A stretch of DNA of 34,205 bases from Candidatus Zhuqueibacterota bacterium (GCA_016783825.1 JADHVV010000026.1:1-34205), one strand, 5' to 3'; shown: positions 1 to 6,839, counted from the stretch's first letter. Notes: a model not told the origin generated them from the sequence alone. Made by a program: numbers and translations.

Positions 1-137
1 ATTAGTGTCCGTCCGAAAAAGCAGTCATTCCTGTTGAAGCGAAGCGTAGTACCGGAATCTCTTACTTATACAAAGGAGATTCCGGCACAAAAAATCGCCG
101 GAATGACAAAACAAGCATTTTTCGGACAAACACTAAT
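1..137. repeat. Palindromic MITE-like element with terminal inverted repeats
   Basis: The outer 20 bases (1-20 and 118-137) are inverted repeats matching at 18 of 20 positions. Inside are nested inverted arms: GTCATTCC near 24 pairs with GGAATGAC near 100, and CCGGAATCTC (52-61) pairs with GAGATTCCGG (76-85). There is no coding capacity. It begins at the window edge, so the left boundary could be incomplete. This looks like a non-autonomous mobile or REP-type element. Confidence 0.6.
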
Positions 138-165
138 TACCTATTAACCCAATTACCGATTCCAC

Positions 166-209
166 AAAAAAAAACAGGATCACAATCAACCGGATCATGA
201 CCCTGTTTT
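166..209 (-). terminator. Intrinsic terminator of the minus-strand lipoprotein gene
   Basis: On the minus strand a 12-bp stem with one mismatch (AAAACAGGGTCA against its partner at 171-182) is followed by a run of Ts (the A-run at 166-174 of the plus strand). It lies about 23 bases beyond the stop codon of the lipoprotein gene, where a rho-independent terminator is expected. Confidence 0.7.
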
Positions 210-231
210 CACAATACGAGTTAATTCAAAA

Positions 232-1254
232 CTATGGGCGAGTTTTTCTCCACTTGCCATGGAAGAAACCGTGTCTGTCACTATCTGCTTTGGTCTTCCA
301 GTGCCCTTTCATCGTTCCGATAGATGTCAAATTTTGATTTACCCAGCGACCTTCTAACCAACCTTTAGTTGTGTCATCTTGAGCGTAGCCCCAGTTTCCT
401 GAAAGCAGACCGCCGAATTGTCCGTTCAATGTTACGTATTTACCATGATACACTTTGATGTCCTGGCTGTTGATGCCCCAGATTCCTCTTAAATGTCCGG
501 CGTGGGTGCCAAGGCTGTTGATCCATCTTCCCTTAAATTCGCCGCCATTTTTTCTTAATCTTACCCAGCGCCCATCAAAAAATCCGCCGCCAAACGGGAT
601 GACTTCTTTCTTGTGGGACATGATGGATATTTGCTGTCCGGATTCGGTAACGATCTCTACAACTTCGAGCGAGTCCAATTCTTCATAAGAAAAAGTTCTT
701 TCAAAAAGCAGGGTGGAAATTGTGAACAATCCTTCTGAATCTGTGCTGTCTCTATCGAGAATAACAAAACTTAATCCATCCAAATGACCTATGGTCTGAG
801 ATTGCCATTCAAGGGTTTTCAGATCGGTGCGCGGTAATACAACCCGGTCCGGACCTTCAAACCTGATAATTTTTGTTAAACCAAGCACACCTTTGGAAAC
901 AGATGCTGATCCGCTCCAATCGACAACTTCTGTGGCTGTGGAGTCAAATTCCAACAGTCCCCAGACAACGCGGATAAAATAGGCATCGACTTTTTGTGAA
1001 TCCAAAGCAGCGGTAAAAGCAGGATCAGTGGATACTTCATCTGCTGCAGTTTTGTCATCATTAAATTCAGTGATCAGTAGTGCATCTCCAAAAGCCGGTA
1101 ATTCATCAGAAGTTGTGTACCCGCCGTATGGTTTGTCCAATTCGGTTATCTCTGTTTCATCCGGCTCATTGGGGGAATTTTTTTCACAACCGCCAATTAT
1201 CAACATTGTTGATAAAGCTAACACAAAAGCAAAGACATAAAAATACCTTTTCAT
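232..1254 (-). CDS. Lipoprotein with C-terminal Gly/Trp repeat
   Basis: The 340-residue protein starts with a lipoprotein signal peptide: a basic MKRY start, a hydrophobic core and the lipobox LIIGGC with Cys23 as the likely lipidated residue. An acidic, low-complexity linker follows (about 25-45). A middle domain (about 55-215) has no motif I recognise. Residues 222-336 hold about seven short units with a G-x(2-3)-G-x-W pattern, such as GGFFDGRWV, GGEFKGRWI, GWLEGRWV and GFFHGKW, spaced 9-20 residues apart. Such a pattern suggests a repetitive beta-structure on the cell surface or in the periplasm. The start is supported by AAGGAG eight bases upstream, and a terminator follows the stop. It is transcribed opposite to the rest of the window. 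Function unknown. Confidence 0.85.
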   Translation of the reverse strand: MKRYFYVFAFVLALSTMLIIGGCEKNSPNEPDETEITELDKPYGGYTTSDELPAFGDALLITEFNDDKTAADEVSTDPAFTAALDSQKVDAYFIRVVWGLLEFDSTATEVVDWSGSASVSKGVLGLTKIIRFEGPDRVVLPRTDLKTLEWQSQTIGHLDGLSFVILDRDSTDSEGLFTISTLLFERTFSYEELDSLEVVEIVTESGQQISIMSHKKEVIPFGGGFFDGRWVRLRKNGGEFKGRWINSLGTHAGHLRGIWGINSQDIKVYHGKYVTLNGQFGGLLSGNWGYAQDDTTKGWLEGRWVNQNLTSIGTMKGHWKTKADSDRHGFFHGKWRKTRP

Positions 1255-1600
1255 GATGATTTCTCCTTAATTTAAAAATGATTAATTTAGGGGGTGAGAA
1301 AAATTATAATACTATTTTGTCATCAATTGAATTCATGTTTTTGACAACCTGTTTTCAAAACAAATAACCAGGTTATTTCTTCTCACCCCCCAGGATTTTA
1401 AACAATTTGGGATCCCTGTGTTTGATCCTGGTTTAAGCAAATGGCAAGCCAGAATAGAAAAAGATCGATAAGTTTTAAATTTACATTGTGTAATAGGGCT
1501 GAAACGATTTTCTCAAATTAAAACCTTGTACCGTTTGAAGCAATTTGAGAAAAATAATCGTACTTGCTGGTACACCTTGAGTTTTGTTTGGATTTAAGTA
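1255..1600. repeat. Intergenic region with two inverted repeats
   Basis: This part of the gap between the divergent genes at 1254 and 2146 holds no ORF. Arms GGGGGTGAGAA (1290-1300) and TTCTCACCCCC (1379-1390) are inverted copies. A second pair, with TCTCAAATT near 1513 and AATTTGAGA near 1542, flanks a short AT-rich stretch. I see no clear promoter for the minus-strand gene beyond a possible TATAAT on the minus strand at 1303-1308. Confidence 0.45.
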
Positions 1601-1621
1601 GTTAAAGAGTTTTACGCAAAT

Positions 1622-1860
1622 TAGCTTTACTAAACTACGGTTATCCAGTTTGCTCCGCAAATGTATGAAATCGAAGATTTAAAAGTCCCCTTTGAAGGGG
1701 GATACAGGGGGATGTTCTCTTAACTATTTGTAATTTAATGACATCCCCCCTGGCCCCCCTTCGGAAGGGGGGAACGATACATCATATATTTTGCAAATGA
1801 TTTTGATTTTCGGAGTTAACTGGATAACCGTGTTACTAAACCTTTAAGGTTTAGTAAAGC
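1622..1860. repeat. Compound palindromic element with 21-bp terminal arms
   Basis: Arms at 1637-1657 and 1811-1831 are inverted copies matching at 19 of 21 positions. Inside lie a second pair of G-run and C-run arms (around 1683-1715 and 1742-1775, with CCCCTTTGAAGGGG and CCCCTTCGGAAGGGG). Immediately outside on the right is a perfect palindrome, TTACTAAACCTTTAAGGTTTAGTAA (1833-1857 in two halves), whose left arm also matches 1623-1636. No coding potential is seen. Confidence 0.6.
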
Positions 1861-1886
1861 TTTATCTCCGGTAAATTATTTTTCAG

Positions 1887-1914
1887 TTGACATTTTGACT
1901 AAAATTTGTAATAT
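1887..1914 (+). promoter_or_regulatory. Possible sigma-70 promoter
   Basis: TTGACA at 1887-1892 and TAATAT at 1909-1914 are separated by 16 bases. The gene start lies about 230 bases downstream, with a palindromic repeat in between, so its link to the gene at 2146 is uncertain. Confidence 0.35.
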
Positions 1915-1960
1915 TAGGTGTGAAAATTACGATCATAATTTACCCTGCATTATTCACAAT

Positions 1961-2110
1961 ATTTTTAAAGGTAGCGGGATAGCCTGAATTATTCATACAT
2001 TAAGGAATAAAAGACAAAAATTGAGTTTCAAATATCATTCATGCTTAACAAGTTGTAATTAGTAGTATTATGGCTATTTTAACTTTTATTTATGAATAAT
2101 TCAGGTTACA
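1961..2110. repeat. Dispersed palindromic repeat, copy A
   Basis: Arms CCTGAATTATTCAT (1983-1996) and ATGAATAATTCAGG (2091-2104) are inverted. The left about 65 bases (1961-2025) are repeated in inverted orientation after fabH (about 8000-8066), sharing the GGTAGCGGGATA block and the following TTAAGGAATAA block. It lies directly upstream of the gene at 2146. Confidence 0.6.
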
Positions 2111-2145
2111 TGAATTAAAATTATTCCCATTGAGGAGATATTATT

Positions 2146-2829
2146 ATGAAATCCAATTTCCCTTTAGTTTTCAGAAGCTTTGTTTCTCATAAGGTAATTT
2201 TAATTGTTTTACTTTTTTTAACAACCTCTGTCTTTGCCCAGGGTTCATTAGTCAGAATTGAGATCGATCCCAATGATTTTGGGGTTTACCCCGGTGCGAC
2301 CATTACATTTACCGCAACCGGGTATGACGCTGACAGTACGGTTGTACCGTTAGTCGATCCCACCTGGACCGGCACCAGTGGTCCATTGATCCCTAACGGC
2401 AATAGGTGCGATCTCATTGTGACCGATCTGGGCAGCCATTTCATTACTTGCAGCAAAGACGGCGTTACCGGTACAGCAACCTTCAATATCATGGGCCCGC
2501 TGCACCGAATTGCGATTAAGCCTGACACCGCCTACCTTGCCATTGGCGATAGCGTTGAACTGATTGCAGAAGGCTACGATGAGTTTGATAACCGGGTGCC
2601 TTTACAGGACGTGAACTGGTCCGTAACCAGCGGTATCATCACAACTAATCCAGGCAGTTCCAATATCATCTACTCTACAGATGAAGAAGGCTCTTCCAAT
2701 GTAACTGGTCACTACACTGCCACCTACACTGCAACTGATTCCGGCAACCACACCGTAACAACCAGGTCATCTTTGACAACATCACGCTCAACGACACCGA
2801 AGGAGACGGCAGCTACGGATACTCGATAG
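2146..2829 (+). CDS. Secreted Ig-like domain protein with disrupted 3' end
   Basis: The 227-residue product starts with a signal peptide ending at VFAQG near residue 33. Two bacterial Ig-like (BIG2-type) repeats follow, about 34-122 and 123-215. Each has the pattern 'I..DP..., G..I.., A.GYD.D..., W..., SG', for example ATGYDADSTVVPL and AEGYDEFDNRVPL. The last about 18 residues (RSSLTTSRSTTPKETAATDTR) look out of frame. Another frame from about 2740 to 2924 encodes a sensible Trp-rich C-terminus, so the gene seems frameshifted or recombined near 2755-2766. GAGGAGA precedes the start. Likely an exported cell-surface or extracellular protein; its partner is unknown. Confidence 0.7.
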   Translation: MKSNFPLVFRSFVSHKVILIVLLFLTTSVFAQGSLVRIEIDPNDFGVYPGATITFTATGYDADSTVVPLVDPTWTGTSGPLIPNGNRCDLIVTDLGSHFITCSKDGVTGTATFNIMGPLHRIAIKPDTAYLAIGDSVELIAEGYDEFDNRVPLQDVNWSVTSGIITTNPGSSNIIYSTDEEGSSNVTGHYTATYTATDSGNHTVTTRSSLTTSRSTTPKETAATDTR

Positions 2830-2924
2830 TGACCCTTTACGGCGACAAGATGAAGATCCACAGGTGGAACAGCAGTTACGATTGGCATTGGTGGGAGAAG
2901 GATTACAAACTCGGCACCCAGTAA
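2766..2924 (+). pseudogene. Out-of-frame Trp-rich C-terminal remnant
   Basis: A frame different from the preceding gene encodes 52 residues ending in a stop at 2922-2924. They begin VIFDNITLNDTEGDG and contain HRWNSSYDWHWWEKDYKLG. The composition is protein-like and rich in Trp and Asp, whereas the overlapping tail of the upstream frame is Ser/Thr/Arg-rich nonsense. This is probably the true end of the Ig-like protein, or the end of a related gene fused by deletion. Confidence 0.5.
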
Positions 2925-2929
2925 GATTA

Positions 2930-3190
2930 GTGAACAAAAACCGGACGACTGGGTGTCCCGGCGAACCGAGTGGCGATTACTGGGCAGATGTAGACAGGTG
3001 CTCGGAAAATGGCATGATTAAGGTCAACCCAGCGCACTAATGTGCAGGTTTTAATACTTTAGTGCACAAAAAACAAAGATTCAACTGGTAATATTATATA
3101 GCGGAACCGCCGAAAAAAATCGAGTTTATTTTCCAAATGGACAGCAAAGGTTTAACATCGATCAAATACGAAGACACGCCGCTTGATTGA
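2930..3190 (+). pseudogene. Fragments of further decayed genes
   Basis: Two short open stretches without starts look like coding debris. One ends at 3038-3040 with ...GDYWADVDRCSENGMIKVNPAH. The other ends at 3188-3190 with ...EPPKKIEFIFQMDSKGLTSI. Neither could be assigned to a family. They lie between the broken Ig-like gene and the frameshifted barrel-like gene and suggest repeated insertion and loss here. Confidence 0.35.
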
Positions 3191-3287
3191 ACAAAGTTAA
3201 AATTAACGATGGTACCTGAGGGATACTGATGGACTTAAGTATCATTAAAAAATCTATAATAATTACAAATTAACAAAGGAGAATAAA

Positions 3288-3882
3288 ATGCACAAACGCT
3301 TAACCATCTTTTTTGTTTTATTTTTTATCACAATCGGTCTCGCATCTGCGCAGACAGACAACAGCGCTGCGGGCAGGAATACCTGGCATGTGGCAGGATT
3401 ATTCAGCGCGCACTATCTCCTGCCGATCGACGAAGGCGACTATAGCGAAGAGGGCGCTTTCGCACTCAATGTCAACCCGTTGGCGCTGTGGTTCCCGATC
3501 GACGGGCTCGGGGTCGGCGTCGATGCCGATTTCTACTACTTCACAGGACACTTCACGGACATCAGTCTCGGCATGGGTCCGCGTGGCGTACTACCTGAGG
3601 CGGCCGGGGGTGCTGAGTCAACTGATGCCGTATGTCGGATGCTCATTTCAATACCTGGTGAACGATATTGATCCCGGAGCGACCGAGACCGGCTGGAGCC
3701 TGAAGCTCGGAATCGGCATATCGCCGGTCTTTGGCGGGCATGTTACGGTGCCGGTCGAGATTGGGTACGTGGCTCATCACCTCTCATCGGACTATGGCTC
3801 CACCAGCTTCTCCCATACGACGAGCAGGATATACCTCGAGTGCGGTATCGGGGCGTTCCTCTGGAAGAAAGACCGCCCTTGA
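3288..3882 (+). pseudogene. Frameshifted outer-membrane beta-barrel-like protein
   Basis: The first frame (3288 to about 3582) encodes a signal peptide (MHKRLTIFFVLFF, cleavage near ASAQ) and alternating strands such as WHVAGLFSAHYLLPI and GVGVDADFYYFTG. The continuation is in the next frame (about 3583-3882): VAYYLRRPG, YVGCSFQYLV, WSLKLGIGISPVFGG, ending YLECGIGAFLWKK. Joined, this gives about 197 residues with the amphipathic strand pattern and aromatic C-terminus of small outer-membrane barrels (OMP_b-brl type). One extra base near 3583 (CCGCGTGGCGTAC) accounts for the shift. AAGGAG precedes the start. The stretch is richer in GC than its surroundings, which suggests horizontal origin. 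The shift may be real decay or an assembly error. Confidence 0.65.
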
Positions 3883-3889
3883 AGAATGT

Positions 3890-4057
3890 ATGATGAGATG
3901 CATCATTGTTCCGATTAAATTTGCCATCGTTGCGGCTGTTATTGTTTCGTTTCTGTGCGGATGCATCGACTGCGCGGGTTTAGAGCTGTTTTCGAAACAG
4001 CACTCGGAATTCTATTCCGATTCGCCGGAGGGGATGTCCGTGGCAAAAATGCCGTAG
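3890..4057 (+). CDS. Short putative lipoprotein
   Basis: This 55-residue ORF starts with a basic MMRC, then a hydrophobic stretch of about 18 residues ending in FLCGC. That could be a lipobox, with the Cys of CGCIDC lipidated. The remainder (GLELFSKQHSEFYSDSPEG) has no known domain and ends abruptly. It begins eight bases after the barrel-like gene and lies upstream of the attC site, so it may be a small cassette gene or the 5' end of a truncated one. No good ribosome binding site is visible; treat as tentative. Confidence 0.35.
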   Translation: MMRCIIVPIKFAIVAAVIVSFLCGCIDCAGLELFSKQHSEFYSDSPEGMSVAKMP

Positions 4058-4120
4058 GCATCGGACAATTCAGTTTCAATACACGACTGGTGAACCGGAT
4101 GATCCGATCTGCACGAGTAT

Positions 4121-4168
4121 TCCCTGCCTGTGCGCAGAATGCAAGCAGGCTTCGCACAGGCAGGAATG
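4121..4168. repeat. Inverted repeat (hairpin)
   Basis: ATTCCCTGCCTGTGCG near 4120-4135 and CGCACAGGCAGGAAT at 4154-4168 are near-perfect inverted arms around an 18-base loop. There is no T-run, so it is not a convincing terminator. It lies just upstream of the attC site. Confidence 0.5.
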
Positions 4169-4183
4169 ATCCAAATGAGAATT

Positions 4184-4255
4184 GCCTTACAAGGCGCTGC
4201 ACCTGACCGCCATTCCGTTGCGCTTCATGGCGACAGGTGAGTTTTGGCGTTAAAC
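4184..4255 (+). other. attC: Integron-type attC recombination site
   Basis: The 72-bp block ends with GTTAAAC (4249-4255), a perfect match to the attC core GTTRRRY. It begins with GCCTTAC (4184-4190), one base from the inverse core RYYYAAC. Between them CACCTGACCGCC (4200-4211) and GGCGACAGGTG (about 4229-4239) form the imperfect stem with an extrahelical base typical of attC. The block AAGGCGCTGCACC after the inverse core is also typical. One frame reads KALHLTAIPLRFMATGEF, a translation style often seen across attC sites. No integrase gene is in the window, so this is an orphan site marking former gene-cassette DNA. Confidence 0.7.
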
Positions 4256-4310
4256 TTCATCAAACCAAACCACAATATTTTATTTATTTGGCAAGAAACC
4301 GGACATAAAC

Positions 4311-4440
4311 ATGGAACATGTATTTTGGAACATCGGACACAAACTAATACTGCCAAACATTATTAAGGGTGAGGGCTGTTACCTGTACGATGATAAGAAT
4401 CAAAAGTATGTGGATATGGAATCAGGTGTGTGGTGCACAA
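4311..4440 (+). pseudogene. 5' fragment of a class III aminotransferase
   Basis: About 43 codons encode HKLILPNIIKGEGCYLYDD followed by KYVDMESGVWC. That is the N-terminal strand-turn pattern of PLP-dependent class III (ornithine/acetylornithine-type) aminotransferases, 'GEG.YLYD..G..Y.D..SG'. The similarity stops near 4437. The frame then runs by chance into yceD, giving a chimeric ORF 4311-5018. The PLP-binding domain is absent, so this is debris from an insertion or deletion just upstream of the yceD promoter. Confidence 0.6.
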
Positions 4441-4454
4441 TTCCAATTTTTAGC

Positions 4455-4483
4455 TTGACAATTTACAAAATAATTGTTAAATT
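4455..4483 (+). promoter_or_regulatory. Sigma-70-like promoter of the yceD-rpmF-plsX genes
   Basis: TTGACA (4455-4460) and TAAATT (4478-4483) are separated by exactly 17 bases. Transcription would begin near 4490, about 25 bases before the likely yceD start at 4515. The promoter lies inside the chimeric ORF, which argues that the upstream part of that ORF is not part of the protein. Confidence 0.6.
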
Positions 4484-4514
4484 CACCTTTTTTATAGAAA
4501 CACTGGAAATTGAA

Positions 4515-5018
4515 ATGGAAATAAAGCTTGGCACATTGCATGATGGCATCAACGAAATAAATCTTGAAGCCTCTGCCGGTGAATTGGGATTGGAAAAAGA
4601 TGAGGAGATGGCGCAAAGCTTCCCTGAAAAAATTTCAGCAGGTATTGAAGTACAAAAACTAAGCGACCGTTATTATGTAAAAACAAAATTATTTACAACA
4701 GCATATTTCTTATGTGACCGCTGTTTGGAAAATTTTAATCAAAATCTTAAATGTTCATTTCGACTATACTATTTAAAGAGCGTTGAAGAAAAAGCAGACG
4801 AAAGTAATTATCGTTTTCTGCCAGGCAACGCGCATGAAATAGATTTAACTGAAGATGTAAAAGAAAATTTGCTTTTAGCAGTGCCAATGAAAAAACTCTG
4901 TAAAGAGAGTTGTAAGGGACTATGCACCAATTGCGGTGCCAATCTCAACAAAAAAAAATGCTCTTGTAAACAAGAGAAAATAGATCCGCGCTGGGAAAAG
5001 CTATCCCGCATCCTTTAA
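4515..5018 (+). CDS. yceD: DUF177/YceD family protein
   Basis: YceD-family proteins are encoded beside rpmF in most bacteria and are linked to 23S rRNA/ribosome assembly. The protein has the family's LCDRCLENF motif and the C-terminal block IDLTEDVKENLLLAVPMK, then CKESCKGLCTNCGANL and a CSC pair, a likely zinc site. The frame is open back to an ATG at 4311, but those 68 extra residues belong to an aminotransferase fragment and untranslated DNA. The ATG at 4515 gives 167 residues, the usual family length, and follows the promoter at 4455-4483. rpmF follows after about 330 bases of repeat-containing spacer, unusually far for this gene pair. Confidence 0.88.
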   Translation: MEIKLGTLHDGINEINLEASAGELGLEKDEEMAQSFPEKISAGIEVQKLSDRYYVKTKLFTTAYFLCDRCLENFNQNLKCSFRLYYLKSVEEKADESNYRFLPGNAHEIDLTEDVKENLLLAVPMKKLCKESCKGLCTNCGANLNKKKCSCKQEKIDPRWEKLSRIL

Positions 5019-5347
5019 TAGATTATTTAGGGAAGCGGGATAAAATAAATAAATATCCGCTCATATCGGGTTACTTCTTTATTGTTCAGGTTCAAAATAG
5101 AATCCACTGTCCGATATGGGCGAATTTAGTTTTATGTTAAAAATAAACCACTAATTACACGAATTACACTGATTTATGATTGAAAGAATTATATAATTGT
5201 GTTAAGATTGAAAATTGAAAGAAATATTTTTTTTGAAATTCTTTAAAGAAAATCATTTGTTTATGATTTTTTTATTCGTGACAATTAGTGTAATTCGTGG
5301 TAAAAAAATATTAGAAAAAACGATAGAATAAATGAAACGAGGAAAAC
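5019..5347. repeat. Spacer with nested inverted repeats
   Basis: No gene is present. CGCTCATATCGGG (about 5057-5069) pairs with CCGATATGGGCG (about 5111-5122). An outer pair, CCACTAATTACACGAATTACAC (in two parts from about 5149) and GTGTAATTCGTGG (about 5288-5300), brackets an AT-rich core. It separates yceD from rpmF. Confidence 0.5.
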
Positions 5348-5530
5348 ATGGCTTTACCAAAACGAAGACAATCGAGTGCAAGAAGAGATAAACGAAGGAC
5401 ACATTGGAAATTATCAGCGCCGGTAGTAATGGAATGTCCCAATTGTAATCAACCAAAACTACCGCATCGCGCTTGCCCTAACTGTGGCTATTATAAAGAC
5501 CGAATGGTTTTTATGCCGAAAGAAAGTTAA
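5348..5530 (+). CDS. rpmF: 50S ribosomal protein L32
   Basis: This 60-residue protein of the large ribosomal subunit shows the L32 N-terminus MALPKRRQSSARRDKRRTHW. It has the zinc-binding form, with Cys30-x2-Cys33 and Cys43-x2-Cys46 (CPNC and CPNCG). Length and basic composition are typical. The start follows GAGGA. It sits between yceD and plsX, the most conserved arrangement for this gene. Confidence 0.97.
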   Translation: MALPKRRQSSARRDKRRTHWKLSAPVVMECPNCNQPKLPHRACPNCGYYKDRMVFMPKES

Positions 5531-5539
5531 GGTTTTGAA

Positions 5540-5815
5540 AGTGAACTAACGTATTTAAAGTGCCTAAAGTATTTAAAGTGTCTGAAGTGAGCTAAAGTAT
5601 TTAAAATGCCTAAAGTACTTAAAGTGTCTAAAGTGAACTAAAATGAGCTAAAGCAAAAATTATCTTTAGTATCTAAAAAGACTTTTTTTCAGTCAGTTCT
5701 GGTTTGTTCAGGTTAGGTTTATACTTTAGTACACTTCAAACTTCAAATTTTAGGCACTGCTCTTTAGATCACTTTAGCTCACTTCAAACTTTAGATCACT
5801 TTAGCTCACTTTTAA
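5540..5815. repeat. Degenerate short-word tandem repeats in inverted blocks
   Basis: The left block (about 5550-5665) is built from variants of AAAGTATTTAAAGTG, GTCTAAAGTG and GAGCTAAAGT. The right block (about 5715-5812) holds the inverse words, such as ACTTTAGCTCACTTCAAAC twice and AGATCACTTTAGCTCACTT. The two blocks could fold into a long imperfect hairpin between rpmF and plsX. No gene is present. Confidence 0.6.
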
Positions 5816-5831
5816 TAATGGAAGATAAAAC

Positions 5832-6839
5832 ATGAAAATAGCAGTTGATGCAATGGGCGGAGATTTTGCTCCGCGTGAGATTGTTACAGGGGCTATTTCT
5901 GCTGCAAGGACAGCTAAAAAAAAGTATGAAGTCGTTCTGGTTGGAGATGAGGCGAAAATAAAACACGAAATGGCGCTTCATTTTCGATTGGATGATTTGG
6001 CTCTATCGATTAAACATGCTTCGCAGCAAGTGGAGATGGATGAATCACCTTCCTCGGCAATTAGAAGGAAAAAGGATTCTTCCATTGCAGTTTGTATGGA
6101 CTTGCACAAAAAGGGTGAAGTGGATGCAGTCGTTAGCGCAGGAAATACCGGGGCAGTATTAGGTTCGGCATTATTGAAATTGCGTAAAATAGATAAAGTC
6201 ATTCGCCCGGCGATTGGCGCGATACTTCCCACTGGTAAAGGGGCAAATTTATTAATCGATGTTGGAACAAATGTGGATTGCCGCCCCAGACAGTTACTCC
6301 AATTTGGAATAATGGGAAGTGTTTTTGTTAAAAAGGTGTTGAACATTAAAGAACCCAAAATCGGTCTATTAAATATTGGTGAAGAAAAAAGTAAGGGCAA
6401 CGAGGTGGTTCAAAAAGCTTACGAACTTTTTGACCAGAGCCCTATTAATTTCGTTGGCAATATCGAAGGACGAAATATTCTGCAAGAACAGGCAGACGTT
6501 ATTGTCTGTGATGGATTTGTTGGCAATACAATGTTGAAATTTGCAGAATCGATTAACGCTGTTTATACGACAAATTTAAGAAGAAGAATTGGAAAAAGAT
6601 TGCAGTATAAATTTGGCGCATATTTAATGAAACCGGCGTTCCGGAGATTAAAAAAGACTTTTGATTATGCAGAATATGGCGGCGTTCCTTTGCTGGGAGT
6701 TAATGGGGTCGTTATTATCGGGCATGGTGGTTCTTCTTCGAAAGCGATTTGCAATGCTATTTTTGAGGCAGAAAAAATAATTAATGAAAATGTTAACAAT
6801 CAAATAGAACAAGAGCTCGCTCGAATAGAAACTGAATAG
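5832..6839 (+). CDS. plsX: Phosphate acyltransferase PlsX
   Basis: PlsX makes acyl-phosphate from acyl-ACP and phosphate, feeding PlsY in phospholipid synthesis. The 335 residues match the family length. The N-terminus MKIAVDAMGGDFAP is diagnostic. Other family motifs are SAGNTGAVLGSALLKL, IDVGTNVDCRP, LNIGEEKSKGNE, DGFVGNTMLKF and GVNGVVIIGHGGSS. It is probably a peripheral membrane enzyme. It follows yceD-rpmF and precedes fabH, as in most bacteria. A GGA-containing leader precedes the ATG. The stop codon abuts a 100-bp repeat that also follows rpsP. Confidence 0.97.
   Translation: MKIAVDAMGGDFAPREIVTGAISAARTAKKKYEVVLVGDEAKIKHEMALHFRLDDLALSIKHASQQVEMDESPSSAIRRKKDSSIAVCMDLHKKGEVDAVVSAGNTGAVLGSALLKLRKIDKVIRPAIGAILPTGKGANLLIDVGTNVDCRPRQLLQFGIMGSVFVKKVLNIKEPKIGLLNIGEEKSKGNEVVQKAYELFDQSPINFVGNIEGRNILQEQADVIVCDGFVGNTMLKFAESINAVYTTNLRRRIGKRLQYKFGAYLMKPAFRRLKKTFDYAEYGGVPLLGVNGVVIIGHGGSSSKAICNAIFEAEKIINENVNNQIEQELARIETE

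Noticed and set aside
3731-4206. ORFs 3731-4057 and 3955-4206 as whole genes, and the minus ORF 3939-4202
   Set aside because: The first is out of frame with the barrel-like gene for most of its length; only its part from 3890 is plausible. The others read through the hairpin and the attC site.
2146-4255. Integron integrase or transposase gene
   Set aside because: No tyrosine-recombinase or DDE motifs occur in any frame; only an attC-like site and debris are present.
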